Shown: positions 30,016 through 41,550 of the stretch, in pieces | Numbering within the stretch: position 1 is the first letter of the stretch | Layout: each line of letters opens with the position of its first letter | DNA from: Andrena cerasifolii | Lineage: Eukaryota; Arthropoda; Insecta; Hymenoptera; Andrenidae | Direction: 5' to 3' | NCBI RefSeq assembly: GCF_050908995.1 | Contig: NC_135121.1 | Span: forward strand, 3,286,001 to 3,350,000 | Length of the DNA: 64,000 nt | The notes under the pieces: generated by a model | The model's database searches: none | The model's input: only the letters and a program-made list of their open reading frames with translations | What the model was told of the DNA's origin: nothing | Made by a program: the position numbers and the translations under genes

Positions 30016-30419
30016 AGGCCTCAACTTGTTACCATCGTTGTGTTCCCTAAATATACTTAAGTTTATATTACTATTATCTGCGCATTACTTGAATAAATAA
30101 ATAAATAGCTATGTATTATCCTCTACCACTGATTTTGGAAAATTTGCACAAAAATTTTCATCTATCCACACGCCTTTGGACATAAGCGTGTAGAGTACTT
30201 CTTCGCGGTTTCCCGCATATCCGGGTTCAAGTGAATGTATTAAAATGTTTCTTCCCCTCTAGCCATTATACATATACTTATGTTAAAGATTGATTAATTA
30301 ATTAATTAATTAATTGAATTTTAACGGACTCCTATTCTTGGCTCACTAGAAGAATATACGTACGCCGATACTATACCCATGAATACGGTTGATTTTAATG
30401 TTAATTCTACTAAATTAAT
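30016..30419. other. Non-coding, (ATTA)n tract
   Basis: An ATTA/TTAA tandem tract at about 30290-30315. Otherwise nothing recognised. Confidence 0.5.
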
Positions 30420-30680
30420 TTAAATTTCCTCCTTGCCGAACATGACTTCCTCGAAAAATTCAGCGAAGCTGTGCCACTTGCTTTCCAATTGAATTGTGGC
30501 CTCAATGATTTTGGGCGGGTCTAATGCCCCGCAAAGCCCAAGGGCCTCTACGAGCTCTTCTCGGTGCACGCTCCATTTTACACAGTTTGTCAGGGTGTGG
30601 ATATGGTCGTCCTGGGTATTACACCCGAACTAGCATTTAGTTGTACCATGGTGCCTGGGGTCGAGATTCGGGCTGAGAAT
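30420..30680 (-). pseudogene. R1-like non-LTR retrotransposon, ORF2 C-terminal end
   Basis: The - strand reads KC*FGCNTQDDHIHTLTNC then VKWSVHREELVEALG and a final SKWHSFAEFFEEVMFGKEE before TAA (30420-30422). A Cys-x-x-x-Cys...His...Cys cluster followed by a W...R..L...L segment and a W..FC/F..VM..KE ending is typical of the R1/TRAS-type ORF2 tail, downstream of the reverse transcriptase. One in-frame TAG replaces a residue of the finger. Nothing upstream (30700-31170) is readable as reverse transcriptase, so it is a 5'-truncated relic as usual for LINEs. Confidence 0.6.
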
Positions 30681-31386
30681 CTCAAGGTACTCCAGGTCGA
30701 CCTTCATGGTAGTCGTCCAACGGGCTCCGATGATACATGTAAAAATGCCGGGACGGGTATATTCGGTTGGAAACTGAAGGTAGATCGTTGCTGGTTAAAG
30801 AGTTGGAACTCACCGTAGGATTTGAACAAGTGTATTCTGTCCCGATCTGGGTGACAATCAAAGTACTACATATCTCGTATGTGGTTCGGTATCAAAAGTC
30901 TCGTCGCCTGTAGCTTGTACATAGTCTTATAGCTAATGGAGAACGAAGCGGGGACGAGTGGCGTCTTCGTCTTTGGCCCGCTCTTCGACATTTCGTCAAA
31001 TGCTGACAGCGCTCACGAGTAGTTGCCCGGCTTTGGGTGTTTGCTCGTGGCAATCGGAATGCGTGGTTGTTGCAATGCCTGGTCTCGGTTGGGCTACAAT
31101 ATCCCCTTCCTTTAGGAAAGGGTGCTTAGGGAAAATTTGTACAATTATCGGAAATTTCCCTACGCCCTAGCCCGTCGTGTTTTCTGCTTACTCGCAGTCC
31201 TGGTCGGTCGGTTCGCTTGCCTTTGTGTTGGGTACGGTGGCTTGTTTTCGTGGCACCGGAATTTTTGCTGATTTTGGTATTTTAATTTTTCGCCGCTGTT
31301 TACAATCTCGTATTACTAAGTTTGGTACAGCTAAGATTATTATGAATAGTACAATGCTTGTGGTCGTCAGGTACGAGATATTCCAT
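30681..31386. other. GC-richer sequence, nothing recognised
   Basis: May include more of the decayed retroelement on the - strand. Short frames on both strands have no motif. Confidence 0.35.
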
Positions 31387-31566
31387 GGGAGTTTTAGGCA
31401 TAAAGGCAAGCTTCGTAGCACAAGGGGTAATGGGAGTTTTAGGCATAAAGGCAAGCTTCGTAGCACAAGTGGTGACAGGAGTTTTAGGCATAAAGGCAAG
31501 CTTCGTAGCACAAGGGGTGATGGAAAGTTTAGGCACCAAGGCCAGCTTCGTAGCACAAGGCAACTA
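31387..31566. repeat. 45-bp tandem repeat, four copies
   Basis: Units start at 31387, 31432, 31477 and 31522. The last is the most diverged. Because 45 is a multiple of 3, open frames persist: on + as a 15-residue unit VMGVLGIKASFVAQG, on - as CATKLAFMPKTPITP. No start or splice context favours one strand and no known protein matches. Confidence 0.75.
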
Positions 31567-32338
31567 GGGAAGGTTGAAGCAATAATCGCGCACCAGGATG
31601 ACACCCGTTAGAGCACAGGTGATTGTATTTAAATGCTTGGTAATTGGATTTACCGCTGCATTAATATAAGAAGCAGCCCGTAATATTTATGTAGCCGTAT
31701 GGTCGTACAAGACCTATGCGAAAGTACGCCTTGTAAACACTATAATTGTGCTATTTAAGGTTCAACTAGCGTTGGGGATACCATTACCCACAGACTGTCT
31801 CCTGGGGCAGACCTTAACCCTTATACAGTCTGGAAAAAGGCTGACTACATCAGTTGCGGTGGAGCGCTTTCTCGTGAGTCCGCACTCCCCCAGGGCGAGA
31901 CTGCTGTATCAATTCATAGCGTAAACAGACGTATCAGGGATCTACATATCGCAAGTCGCTTTGGCAGCCCCCTAGCACATTAGTCCCCCACCGTGCGGTC
32001 CTGGAATTCCATATCTCCTGGTCTGAATCCACCGGTTCCTTCCTCTGGTTCTCAAAATTTCCATAAAACTCATGTTCTTCGAAGTTGCTCTTATTCTTAG
32101 CCATAATTTTTCTTTCTTCTTTTCGGATTGGGTTCTCTCTATACCGAGAGATAATTAACGAACTTTCCAAAGGTCATGTTTTTCAATTTCTACTTTCCTT
32201 AAAATCTCTCTTGACTCTTGATGTTTGCTTCTCTCTTCTATTTCTTCTTTAATTGAGTACTTCAAATCTTTCCTGCTAAGGAAAGGGTTCGACTTTCGTG
32301 CTTCGCCAAGCGCTTCATATATAGATAGAACATTGCAT
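31567..32338 (-). other. Possible LTR/3' region of the adjacent Gypsy relic
   Basis: On the - strand GGTGGGGGACTAA (about 31985-31997) followed by TGTGCTAGGGGG resembles a polypurine tract and an LTR start. A TATAAGGGTTAAGG segment lies further on. No second LTR is found, so the call is tentative. Confidence 0.3.
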
Positions 32339-33232
32339 TTACTCCATGGACGAACGTTGAATTCGATAAACTACGTCATTAATTTTATCGAGTACTCTGT
32401 ACGGGCCTTCCCAATCCGTCTGTAGCTTAAGGCATTTTCCATTTATCCTTCGTGGATGAAACAGCCAGACTTGTTCACCTGATACGAAATCAGTTGCTTG
32501 CACATGACTGTCATAGCAGGACTTCATCTTGGAGCTGCAGATGTCAAAGCGCTGCTGAACAAATTGATTGATGTTCTTCATCATTTGCCTGACTCACATA
32601 GTATATTCTCATTCGGTAGCTTCCTCTTCCGCCACATCAGAAGGTAGCCCTCTCCACATTTGCATGGACACCCGAAATTCCTGTCCATAGAGAATCATTG
32701 AACGTGTCAACTGCGTTCTCTCGTGCCATGAGGACTAGATGTGCAAGGGTGTAGTTCTGTATTTCCTTATTCCCCAAACTTCGCCGCGGATCCGAATGAA
32801 TGTCTAGTAGCACTCCATATCCGTACACTACGTTCTTCAAAAGAGCCTTCGTAATCGTGACCGCTTGTTGGTTTGGCACCGCGATTACTTTAGGCCACTT
32901 CCTGAAGTAATCTACTACTACCAGCATGTATCTGTTGCCGACTCAAGACCTTGGAAGCGGACCCACAACGTCGAATGCGACCCTACCAAACGGCGCCGCG
33001 ACGTTATACATATCGCCGGCACCAGTCTTCAACATCCTGCTGACAAGTTGTCCAATAAAATTGTTGACGTATTTTGGCCAGAGTCTTCTTGATGCCAACT
33101 CCCTTGTGGAACTCCCTCAGCACCTTCGGTACTTTTCCTCGCAACAGCATTAACAGCCACGAAATTGACGTTCCATTGGTCGATTCTCATTTTCGGAATA
33201 GAAGTCCATATCGTGTTTTCAATGAATTCCAA
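32339..33232 (-). pseudogene. Gypsy-type integrase relic
   Basis: In several frames on the - strand: a zinc-binding region (REFHKGVGIKKTLAKIRQQF then TTCQQDVEDWCRRC), the integrase core (FDVVGPLPRS, then YMLVVVDYFRKWPKVIAVPN and IHSD), and a C-terminal part (KMKSCYDSHV, GEQVWLFHPRRINGKCLKLQ, WEGPYRVLDKINDVVYRIQR) ending at 32339-32341. At least three stops or frameshifts break it. The catalytic E region is missing or scrambled. It differs in sequence from the intact element at 16301. Confidence 0.85.
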
Positions 33233-33826
33233 TAATCGAACAATAGTATTTCATTTGTGGAGAAAAACGAGCGACGTCCTGCCAGAGAGCCCTCACTCCT
33301 TTCTTTTTCCTCTTAAAGATGAAGCCAATTTCTTCATCTTCCGTCTGCCTCGCTCTCTACTCTTCGCTTTTTATCAATTCACAGAAAGTGCTGTGAATTT
33401 TGGTAAAGAAAAAAAATCAACCCTTCCCTTCTAAAAATCTTCCCCTCTTCTACCTGTTCTTCATATTTTGTCGCCTACTATCGCCACATTCTTGATAATT
33501 GCAGGACAGAAAGTGCAACAGTATCTTATGTTCTCATGTTTTTAGAATCAATGCCTGTAATTGTAAACATTTTATTATCTAATGATCGAATGTCTAAATA
33601 ATTCTTTAAATAGACCATGTGCTATAAAAATGTATAATGTTGGAAACAGAAATTCCACCAGAGTGTTCGGCGCGTGGTCGAATTAACAGTTACAGTTATA
33701 TAAAATACAACTTTGTCGTACAATTTTGTCTTGTCATTCTCTAATTTCAAAAGAGGCTGTTACTTTAAAATTACTTGTTAAATTACTTTTTACTGTTTTA
33801 CTATTTCACGCATGCGCTTTCTTATA
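33233..33826. other. Non-coding
   Basis: C/T-rich to about 33480 and AT-rich after. It may continue the Gypsy relic but nothing is readable. Confidence 0.4.
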
Positions 33827-34080
33827 CAGTGAGTCAAGAAAGAATTTGTACACCTATTTTTTTTTAAATAACTTTATACAAGTAAATACTTTTTGGACTT
33901 CCAAATTCTTGTTTTTATGGCATTATTTTTTTTAAACGCATTATGAAAAATTGTTAGTTTGCACATTATTTCCCCTGTACATAGTCCACTATTAATTGAA
34001 ACAGTTTTTGTTAGCGTGTCACTTGTTTATATAAAGTTATTGCAAAAAATTGGGTGTAAAAATACTTTTGGGACTCACTA
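33827..34080. mobile_element. 254-bp Tc1/mariner-type MITE
   Basis: The left end CAGTGAGTC...TTGTACACC and the inverted right end TAGTGAGTCCCAAAAGTATT share about 60 diverged bp, including AATAACTTTATA. TA flanks both sides (33825-33826 and 34081-34082). Non-coding. Confidence 0.7.
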
Positions 34081-34082
34081 TA

Positions 34083-35519
34083 CCTCACATTCGCTTTCGC
34101 TCGCTCAACGTTTTGAGGCGTCCCCAAGCATGCACGCTTCTTTATACTCATCCGCTCTGAAGTGAGCCGACGGTTCCGCTCATTCATTTCCATGCACTTT
34201 ATTTCCAAGAGGTTTCAATTAAGGGGATTAGGTAGTCAAACCGCTCGAAGACCAAGTATTTTTTGGCGAATTAATTACAAGGAGATGAATACTAGTTGTG
34301 ACTATTAGTTTCGTGTAATGCTTATGAATACTGGAAGCTATAAATTTTTTTTTTGACAATATACACAGGTACATGGCGGCGTTACAGTCGTCTGATGTGT
34401 AGGTGTTTTTCCTGTGATTTTGTCATGACTGCGAAAAACCCCAGATTCGGATCAACTCGAAATTTTTACAGCATGTTCAAAATATATTTCTTTTTGGGGT
34501 GAAGCTCAGGATGAAGTGTGAAAGCTCTAGTTCATGAGATAAAAAAAGATCAGCCATCTGTGCACCCCGAAAATCGACATATATCGTACAAACCGCATTG
34601 CCCTAGTCACTATTTTAATAATTTTGGTTCAATTTTTTTTATAGAGGTCCCCTCCAAAATTACAAGTTCTAGGAGAAACATATACCAAGGAAATCGCCGT
34701 ATCTTTATTTTTAAGCTCATTATCAGGGCAAAACCAAAGACACTTTTTTTAAAACACTGTGTAAACAACCTCGTGTGGCACCATTTGTAAAAGAGATATG
34801 TAGACGAAAAATATTTCTTGACTCTACGTGATAGTAATAAACATTGTGTAAAACGAAAAGTCTGTGCTTGCTTTCATCTCCGTGTAATTATTTCACAATA
34901 AATACCTCATTTTCGAACAAATTTACTGCCAAGTCCCTTTACGTTTATTTTCTCCAACATATAATATACGATTTTGTATTATAAAAGTGTACAATTGCAT
35001 CTCGTATTTGTATCGTCCTGATGAAAAAGATGATATGATAGCAAGATAGACCTTGTTATACTAGTGAACGTTTGCTCTATGTACCGATTACTTAAACAAA
35101 TTATTTTTGTAAGAATGGTACGCTTTAGAAGAAAAGTTTCGAAAATCCATGAACTAAATCGACAGTTTTTCGAGCGTATTTCAAAAAATTTGTTTTCAAT
35201 CAAAGAATCGTACGTACAACGGAAACTACACCCATATATAGTTTATAAAAAAAAAATGAAATTTGATTTCGGACCTGCTGTTCCATAGTTACACATTCGA
35301 CCATATCGCGTGAGACAGTCTAGAAGATTATTTAATATATTCAAATTTATGAATGTTTTTCTATTTATTTATTTTTTTGTATAGTCTCTTAAGACAGCGT
35401 ACTAAAGGTAGGTAATACAATTTTTCCATGAAAACTGTAAATTATTCCTGAAAAAAATCTTAAAAATGGCTTACTTTTCCGGCCGTCACAGTGGTGTTCC
35501 CCCTTAACGCTCGAAAAAT
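34083..35519. other. Non-coding
   Basis: AT-rich. Frames up to 90 codons lack any motif. Confidence 0.4.
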
Positions 35520-35520
35520 G

Positions 35521-35792
35521 AGTGACAGGGCAAAGGCGGAAAAAGAATTAAAACAACAAAAGTCCTCTATGAAAATAATATTTGGCAATAAATGTGATTC
35601 CGTTCAAGAGTCTGCCTTTGACATTAATAATTGCAGCGGATGCGGAGAAAATTATTTCGCAACAAAAAAAAAGAAGACTGGCTAAGATGTAAGTTGTGCA
35701 GTTATTGGGCCTACGAAAATTGCACAGCGTTTGACACCATGTGTCAAACATGCGGATTAGAAGACTTACAGCAAAGCCTAAAGAAGTTTTGA
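35521..35792 (+). pseudogene. pogo/Tigger-type protein C-terminus with degenerate PHD finger
   Basis: Reads ...FDINNCSGCGENYFATK, then after an A9 run (35664-35672) a frameshift to DWLRCKLCSYWAYENCTAFD and CQTC, stop at 35790-35792. The Cys pairs have PHD spacing, but the ligand His is Tyr (SYWAY) and the last interval is short. Many insect pogo/Tigger (jerky-like) transposases end in such a PHD finger. A right end GACTTACCC plus TA lies at 36091-36101, so about 35521-36099 is the 3' part of an element whose DDE domain is missing. Confidence 0.5.
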
Positions 35793-36075
35793 GCAGGCAC
35801 AAACGAAAGTGGACGAAAACTAGAAAGAATCTGTGATAACCAGGTAAGGTCCACAACTTGTTAGCCTGAAAGGTACATATGTCCATCTTTCCCGGACATT
35901 AAGGGAGAGATGGGCAATGACACTTTTTTTCATTTGTAAAATTTGTGTATTAAATAATAATTTTTAGTTTATTGATATTAACGGATATGTAGACAAAGGA
36001 TTGAAGTTTTGTTCTACATCATTTTCATTGCTTTATTTCAAATGTGTTGGCTGTAGGAAGCTCCAAACGAAACTA

Positions 36076-36099
36076 TGACCATCTCCCCCGGACTTACCC
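36076..36099 (-). repeat. Right terminus of a pogo-like element
   Basis: Reversed it reads GGGTAAGTCCGGGGGAGATG, next to TA at 36100-36101. It resembles the AGGTAAG...GGG terminus of the 39471-40411 element. A similar block near 35877-35920 (GTCCATCTTTCCCGGACA) may be an internal copy. Confidence 0.45.
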
Positions 36100-36927
36100 T
36101 ATATCAGCGATGCCCCGATGGGCGGTCCGAGGACGTGGCCATCCATGCATAGGGGCTCGTCACGCGCCTGCTTCCCCTTCCAATCTTTCTTTCCTGCAGC
36201 GTGCCTTCCGTTGTCAAGGGGACCGCGCGACGCTACGAAGGCTGCCATAATGAGCTAGCCGGGCTAGCGGCTGGTCTTTTTAGCGTCGTGCGGTATTCCT
36301 AACAACGCGGACGAGAGTGGGAGAACCCGAAGCTCCCGCGGGAACGACCTTGGACAGCGCTGATCCATAGCGTTTTCTACGAGCCGCGCCGAAGGGAGTA
36401 CTGGAAGCCAACGAAGCGGCGGGCATGCAACGGATTGGGAAATATTGTGAGAGCGCCATCTACTAAAGTAAGCTCTGTAATCGGGTGAATCGCGTTACAG
36501 GACTGGTGCCACACAAGTATTGAAATATTGCAATAATGGTTTTGTCATTAAATAGTCTGTTAAATTTTACAAAATCGATCATCAAACAGTCGAAATTCCC
36601 AATACTGCCAATAACAGGTGACAACTAACCCGATTAGGCTGCTTTAATTTTCGCCACCAGATGGCGTAGCGGAAATAAGAAAATGCCAATAGGGAAAACT
36701 CTAGTAGTCTGCGTGTACGCTCGTACCGTTAAGGTGAAGCCGACTCGACGAGCCACGCGCCGTAGAACTGCACCTTTAGGGCCCAAAGGGCACACTACTA
36801 GAGTTTTCCCTATCCGTTGCATGCCCGCCGCCTCATTGGCTCCCAGCACCCCCTTCCGCGCGGCTCGTAGAAAACGCTATAGATCCTCGCGTCCTCGGAC
36901 CGCCCATCCGAGCATCGCTGCCCTATA
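36100..36927. mobile_element. Complex GC-rich foldback element with two insertions
   Basis: Left arm blocks 36100-36136 and 36366-36446 match, inverted, the right arm 36803-36927, e.g. GATGGGCGGTCCGAGGACG and TAGCGTTTTCTACGAGCCGC. The left arm has about 230 extra bp (36137-36365) carrying a GTGGGAGAACCCGAA block shared with 6785-6820. A 119-bp MITE sits at the inner edge of the right arm. Frames on it are non-genic. Confidence 0.7.
36692..36810. mobile_element. 119-bp MITE with TA duplication
   Basis: GGGAAAACTCTAGTAGT is perfectly inverted at the right end. TA flanks both sides (36690-36691, 36811-36812). The interior is GC-rich. Confidence 0.75.
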
Positions 36928-38454
36928 TTGAAAACACCATTTACCTTTAACGTTAACCTTCATAAGGCTGGCACCCGTGTTGACAATTATATAAGGAAAA
37001 TCAAATATTAATTAATTTTTTTATTATACACAATTAAATCACCGAAGATGCACAATTGAAATGACGTATATTTAAAATCGAATTTATTTCGTCCATGGAA
37101 GACAAACTTCATGGTCCACCATAAAGTATCTTCTCAGTATTTGTCATAAATTCTGTGCGGCTTCCCTTCATTACATATTTTTATATTCAAGATAAATATA
37201 GCGCCATTAAAAATAAAGGTAGATGGCGGCACAGAGGAACCAGGAATATATTTTCGAGCGATTATCACAAAAATTTGACGCACGTTAGCCTGAGCTGCGC
37301 AGGTCTAAAGTGAAGATTTATCGGAGAAAGTTACGTGAAATGTGTGCTACCTGCAGACACTTTTTTCTTCGCGACGCGCAAAACAACGAATATTTATAAC
37401 TTGCAATCAATCAAACTGTACCGAACGTTTCGTTGCCTGCGAGCCTTCTCCATGCTCCGGCAAGGTGATTCTCCAACACGTGAAAGTCACATTTTATCGG
37501 TTCGCTCTTGTTGCTGTTGCGTTCTTTTTTCCCCCCCTCCCCCCCCCCCCCGTTTTCTGGAGTCGTTTATTTTTTCCCCCAGCAACGAATCCTGGCAGCT
37601 ACAGAACGTAAGTGGAGATATGTAAATAATGCGTCCGCATTGAATTTACTGATAGCACGTCGAGGTGAGCGCTCGCATGTTCACCGGTCGCACTTACACG
37701 GCTGTGCATCACATAAATTACCGAGGACATCCGTGCCATTTACAAAGCTGAGCCTTGATGAGTCAAATCGCCTGATTACCATATATTTACCGCGCGCTGA
37801 GTTCTATAGCGGCGGGGCCACAATAATGTGGGATAAATTATAGGCCCGTAATTCACTCCTTCCCGCGTAGGAAAAGGAAACGCTTATGAAGTTTTCACCC
37901 AACCGTCGTGTCGGTCGTTACTCGTCCGGCTTCTGACTCATTTTAATGAGCCAATGTGTTAATTTCCACACTCGCATGACCGCTGAGCTGCAATGCATAA
38001 GCTCGATCTTCGCGATGTAATCGAACTGCCCACCTTTGCGCTGGCTAATCTAAGCACTGGCGATGCATAGTCCCTCGCACTTTTGCATATAAAATCGTCC
38101 ATGCAGTCTCAGTTTTTATTAAACCATCAAGCGTATGCGACGGGTGGAAGAATGATCAACGTCGTAAAACGTTACGTCTTATTACCATAAGGCTGGCCCA
38201 AAAATATCATGTCAATGATATTCCATGTGTGCTAATATTAAATAGTGCGTAACGAAGTGTTGCATCTCCCAAGTGGCATGTGCACGACGGACAGAGGAAA
38301 AACAAGAACGCGACAGGTTATTGCAAATAACATAAGTACATGCGTCGTGTTTGCTACTAAAACGGAACGAGACGATTTATAAATCTGGGGGCAGTTGTTT
38401 ATTATGTTTATGAGGAAGCACTGGACAACACTTTTCGTCATTTATTACCACGAA
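36928..38454. other. Non-coding; GC-elevated blocks; C-rich tract at 37531
   Basis: A C-rich tract (37531-37551, one T) creates Pro-runs in open frames at 37335-37843, which are otherwise motif-free. The 37830-38110 block is of mixed composition and could be conserved regulatory DNA. Confidence 0.4.
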
Positions 38455-38570
38455 CATATCTCCAACTGTTCGGCTCGTTCATCTCGATTGGAAACGTCGA
38501 ATATGCCGGGCTCGATATAAATTACGATCGCTATCTCTTACCTAGTCAGCCATCCATACTATTCAGATGC
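38455..38570 (+). repeat. Dispersed repeat, copy 1
   Basis: Shares GTTCAT...TTGGAAA, ATATAAATTACGATC and ATACTA segments with 41742-41850 in direct orientation. The two copies bracket the nested inverted-repeat region 39169-41550. Confidence 0.55.
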
Positions 38571-39470
38571 CCGCTCGAAATCCTGCTAATCGCGGGAACG
38601 ACTACCGATAGCTTGGATATATTTCGTGTGTCAGCTCCTAGTTTCCTTTCGAATCTTATTCGTGGATCATTGCGACACAATACTGGTAGATAGATGACTA
38701 GTAAACATCAACTGAAATTCTTATGAGAAAATACCGGAAAACGTTGTTCGAGTAACCGAAGTGTTCAGACGCTATCTTAATTGACAATAGTATTTTTAAA
38801 TAACGTATCCTGTTATGTAGAAATTACAAGATATGTGCATATTCTCTTATGTAGGTACTTTCATACATTCTCATATCTAGTAAAGAAGACTGTAATAGAT
38901 GACACGTAATTACTCCTAATTAGACTTCATTAATTAAAGCATCTGTAGCGTAGCAACAACTATTATTTGCATAACAAGTTTATTTGTTGCCATAGATTAG
39001 ACTTCTCCTGTGTTAATTTTATCATTGCTTTACTAATTACAATATAACTAAATTAGGGTTATTAAATTGCATTGCAAAATTTAAATATTAGAGAGGCTAG
39101 TCTGAATGAACTGTACCAAGGATATTCCAATCGTATATATTGTTGACATTTTTACATAACGAAAGTAGGATGCACAGACTCCATGTCAATACTACACAGT
39201 ATGATATTACACATGCAATTTAGCGCACATCAAAATATGACACAGAATATAGTGCACATACAATTTAAAACACTTGCAACTTAATACACATTTTATTTAG
39301 TGTGCAACAGGATAGCAAGGTGCACTTACCGATGAACTGGGCCCTCGCCGATTTCGATGACCTTCATATATGTCGTCCAGGTCGTCATTCTAAACAAAAT
39401 TTCCCTTTAAACTTTTTGGCGGTCGGCCTTAATTTCGGAGATATTAATAAAAAAAACTTTCGGCATAATA

Positions 39471-40411
39471 AGGTGAGTTCGGGTAATAAGGCCCACCTAA
39501 GGTTCTATAATTTTTATAAAAAAAACTTATACATATTTTTGATAACTTTTTTTTAATAGAAATCTATGGACATTAAACTATACACTGTAATATTTGTAAC
39601 AATATATAAACAAAACAAATGCGGAAATTAATAGGATTTTAAAAACCTTGTAAACGGGCCTTATTTCCTGTAGTGCAGGTAATAAGGCCCATTTATTTAA
39701 TATGTACAATTCGGGCAAAGAAAGATATCTTCGACCTCAGGTGTGAGCCCAACGCATCCCTCGTGTATCCAGGTGGGACACATGACACACTGTAGCATGT
39801 CTGCCTTGAATGCAGTTCTGCATAATTGGCAAAACCAATTGTCTGCAGAGTTGCCGTCCACGTTTCCTCTAGTGGATGGCATGGGCTCTTGTTCACACAA
39901 TCTTGTCTTTTTCCTTCTGGTTGAAGTGACACGTTCTTGGGAGCTCCTCTCAATATCGTTCCTGTTTTGGAACGGGTCTCCGGTTACTTCCTGAGCCTTG
40001 CAAACCATTTAATATTTTGGTGGGCCTTATTATCTGTTTTTTCTCTTCCTCATTGCCGAGGTTATATGTTAAGCGTGCACTTTAAAAAATCATCAATTTT
40101 CTGCGAATATGTTGCCAACATATGTACTTATACATACCTATCGTTGCACAGTAATTGGATAATGAATACACCCAATACAAAGCCAAGAAACCGACGTAAT
40201 TCTTATAATTGTAGCAACACAAGTTGCCGGTGAAACATTTCTTGAATTTACAGCCGACAAAGTTTATACTAATCACGTGGGTGTTCTTCGAGTGACATTT
40301 TGTATCTAGTAAAAGCAATAGATGGCATTAACAAGATTGTGGATTGACCTACCAAGGATAAACTACAGGTGGGCCTTATTACCTGCTGGGCCTTATTACC
40401 CGATCTTACCT
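39471..40411 (-). mobile_element. 941-bp pogo-like element, internally deleted
   Basis: Termini AGGTGAGTTCGGGTAATAAG and, reversed, AGGTAAGATCGGGTAATAAG, with TA on both sides (39469-39470 and 40412-40413). The GGGCCTTATTACC motif is repeated inside the right end. It contains only the 3' part of a coding region ending in a PHD finger, so it is non-autonomous. Confidence 0.8.
39697..40008 (-). CDS. PHD-finger C-terminal fragment of a pogo/Tigger-type transposase
   Basis: About 104 codons. The last 45 residues read WFCQLC, then C-V-M-C, WIHEGC and LCPNC: C-x2-C-x10-C-x2-C-x4-H-x2-C-x12-C-x2-C, a perfect C4HC3 PHD finger. PHD fingers bind histone tails. At the end of insect pogo/Tigger proteins they may guide targeting, which is an inference. 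The upstream residues are a basic Ser/Thr/Arg linker. No DDE catalytic region is left. The ATG shown may be internal to the ancestral protein. Confidence 0.65.
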   Translation of the reverse strand: MVCKAQEVTGDPFQNRNDIERSSQERVTSTRRKKTRLCEQEPMPSTRGNVDGNSADNWFCQLCRTAFKADMLQCVMCPTWIHEGCVGLTPEVEDIFLCPNCTY

Positions 40412-40488
40412 TATATTGAAAGCTACCTCCTCACCGATTTCAATGACCTTGACATAATATGTTGTCAAAAACGTATGAAAAACAGCCG

Positions 40489-40808
40489 ACGGTATTAGTA
40501 TTGGTTGGGACTAGATGGGCGGGTTGCGCGTAATGCATGGTAGCGAACCAATGTGAGTATGTGTTAAACTCGGTAATTCTAGTATTAAGTAAAGTTTTTT
40601 GCGAATATCTCGCAAACCAAACTCGACCGCCAAAACGTTTAAAAGGAAATGTTCAGAATGATGAACTTGACAACAATAGCGATGTTGACCTCATACTTGT
40701 AACCGCAGTCTCATTTTGAACATCCCCAAACTCACATCGGTTCGCTACCATGCTTTACGCGCCCTCCCGCCCTAATCTAGCCCCAACCAACACTAATACC
40801 ATCGGTTG
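40489..40808. repeat. Inner hairpin of the nested region
   Basis: 40489-40560 is inverted at 40725-40808 (CATGGTAGCGAACC, GGTATTAGT.TTGGTTGGG). The middle (40605-40690) pairs with the outer arm at 39380-39468 instead. Confidence 0.65.
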
Positions 40809-40927
40809 TGGAACGGTCGACGAGAAGAGCGAGGGCCCAGTTCATCGACAAGTTCACCGTACTATCTTGTGTGTGAAATCTTACTGTGCGCTATCCTGAT
40901 GTGCACTAAAAAAATTAAAAAAAAAAT

Positions 40928-41142
40928 TAAAACCGACTTCGAACAAATAGAAATGCCCTGAAAAGTGAAAAATAATTTCTTTCCTTATTTAATCTATGCC
41001 TCTCAATTTTTTTAAGTCGGCGCCAGATTTACACAGTGCAAATGATGAGGCGCCGACATAAAAAAAATGAGTCAGATTAAATAAGGAAAAAAATTATTTT
41101 TCACTTTTCAGGGCATTTTTATTTATTTGAAGTCGGTTTTAA
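40928..41142. mobile_element. 215-bp hairpin MITE
   Basis: Arms 40928-41024 and 41049-41142 are inverted copies, from TTAAAACCGACTTC outside to GGCGCC inside, with a 24-bp loop. Conserved core ATGCCCTGAAAAGTGAAAAA. The following AAAGTCGGTTAAAA at about 41415 is a related end fragment. Confidence 0.8.
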
Positions 41143-41550
41143 TTTTTTCTTAAATTTTTTATTTTTTCCTTTTTTTAGTTATTTAAGTTGTATAACTACA
41201 ATTAGGTAAAGGAGCTGCGCGTAAAAAAAATCGTTTGCTAGAAACGGAAGATTCCAATAATAATGAAACAGATGTCTTATTTTTTGGTGTAACTTCAAAA
41301 CTACTTGACCGATTTTGATAATTCTTTCACCATGACCTGAGTTGATTTATGCCAAACTAAATGCGATAAGTTTCGCCAAAAGCGGTTCAGTAGTTGCGCT
41401 GGATAATTATTTTTAAAGTCGGTTAAAAATGTGCGTTAAACTCCGTGTGTTCTAAATTGTATGTACACTATATTCTGTGTCCTAGATTGATGTGCGCTAA
41501 ATTGGATGTGTAATATCGTGCTGTGTAGTATTGATATGGAGTCGATGCAC

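Larger units (their letters stand above)
39169..41550. mobile_element. Nested foldback region
   Basis: The left arm 39169-39470 matches in inverted order 41431-41550, 40811-40905 and 40605-40690, for instance TCAATACTACACAG and ATGAACTGGGCCCTCGC. The arm pairing is interrupted by a pogo-like element (39471-40411), a smaller hairpin (40489-40808) and a MITE (40928-41142). This is one old long inverted repeat with later insertions. Confidence 0.7.

Noticed and set aside
37335..37843. Proline-rich frames
   Set aside because: The Pro runs come from a C-rich tract read in three frames.
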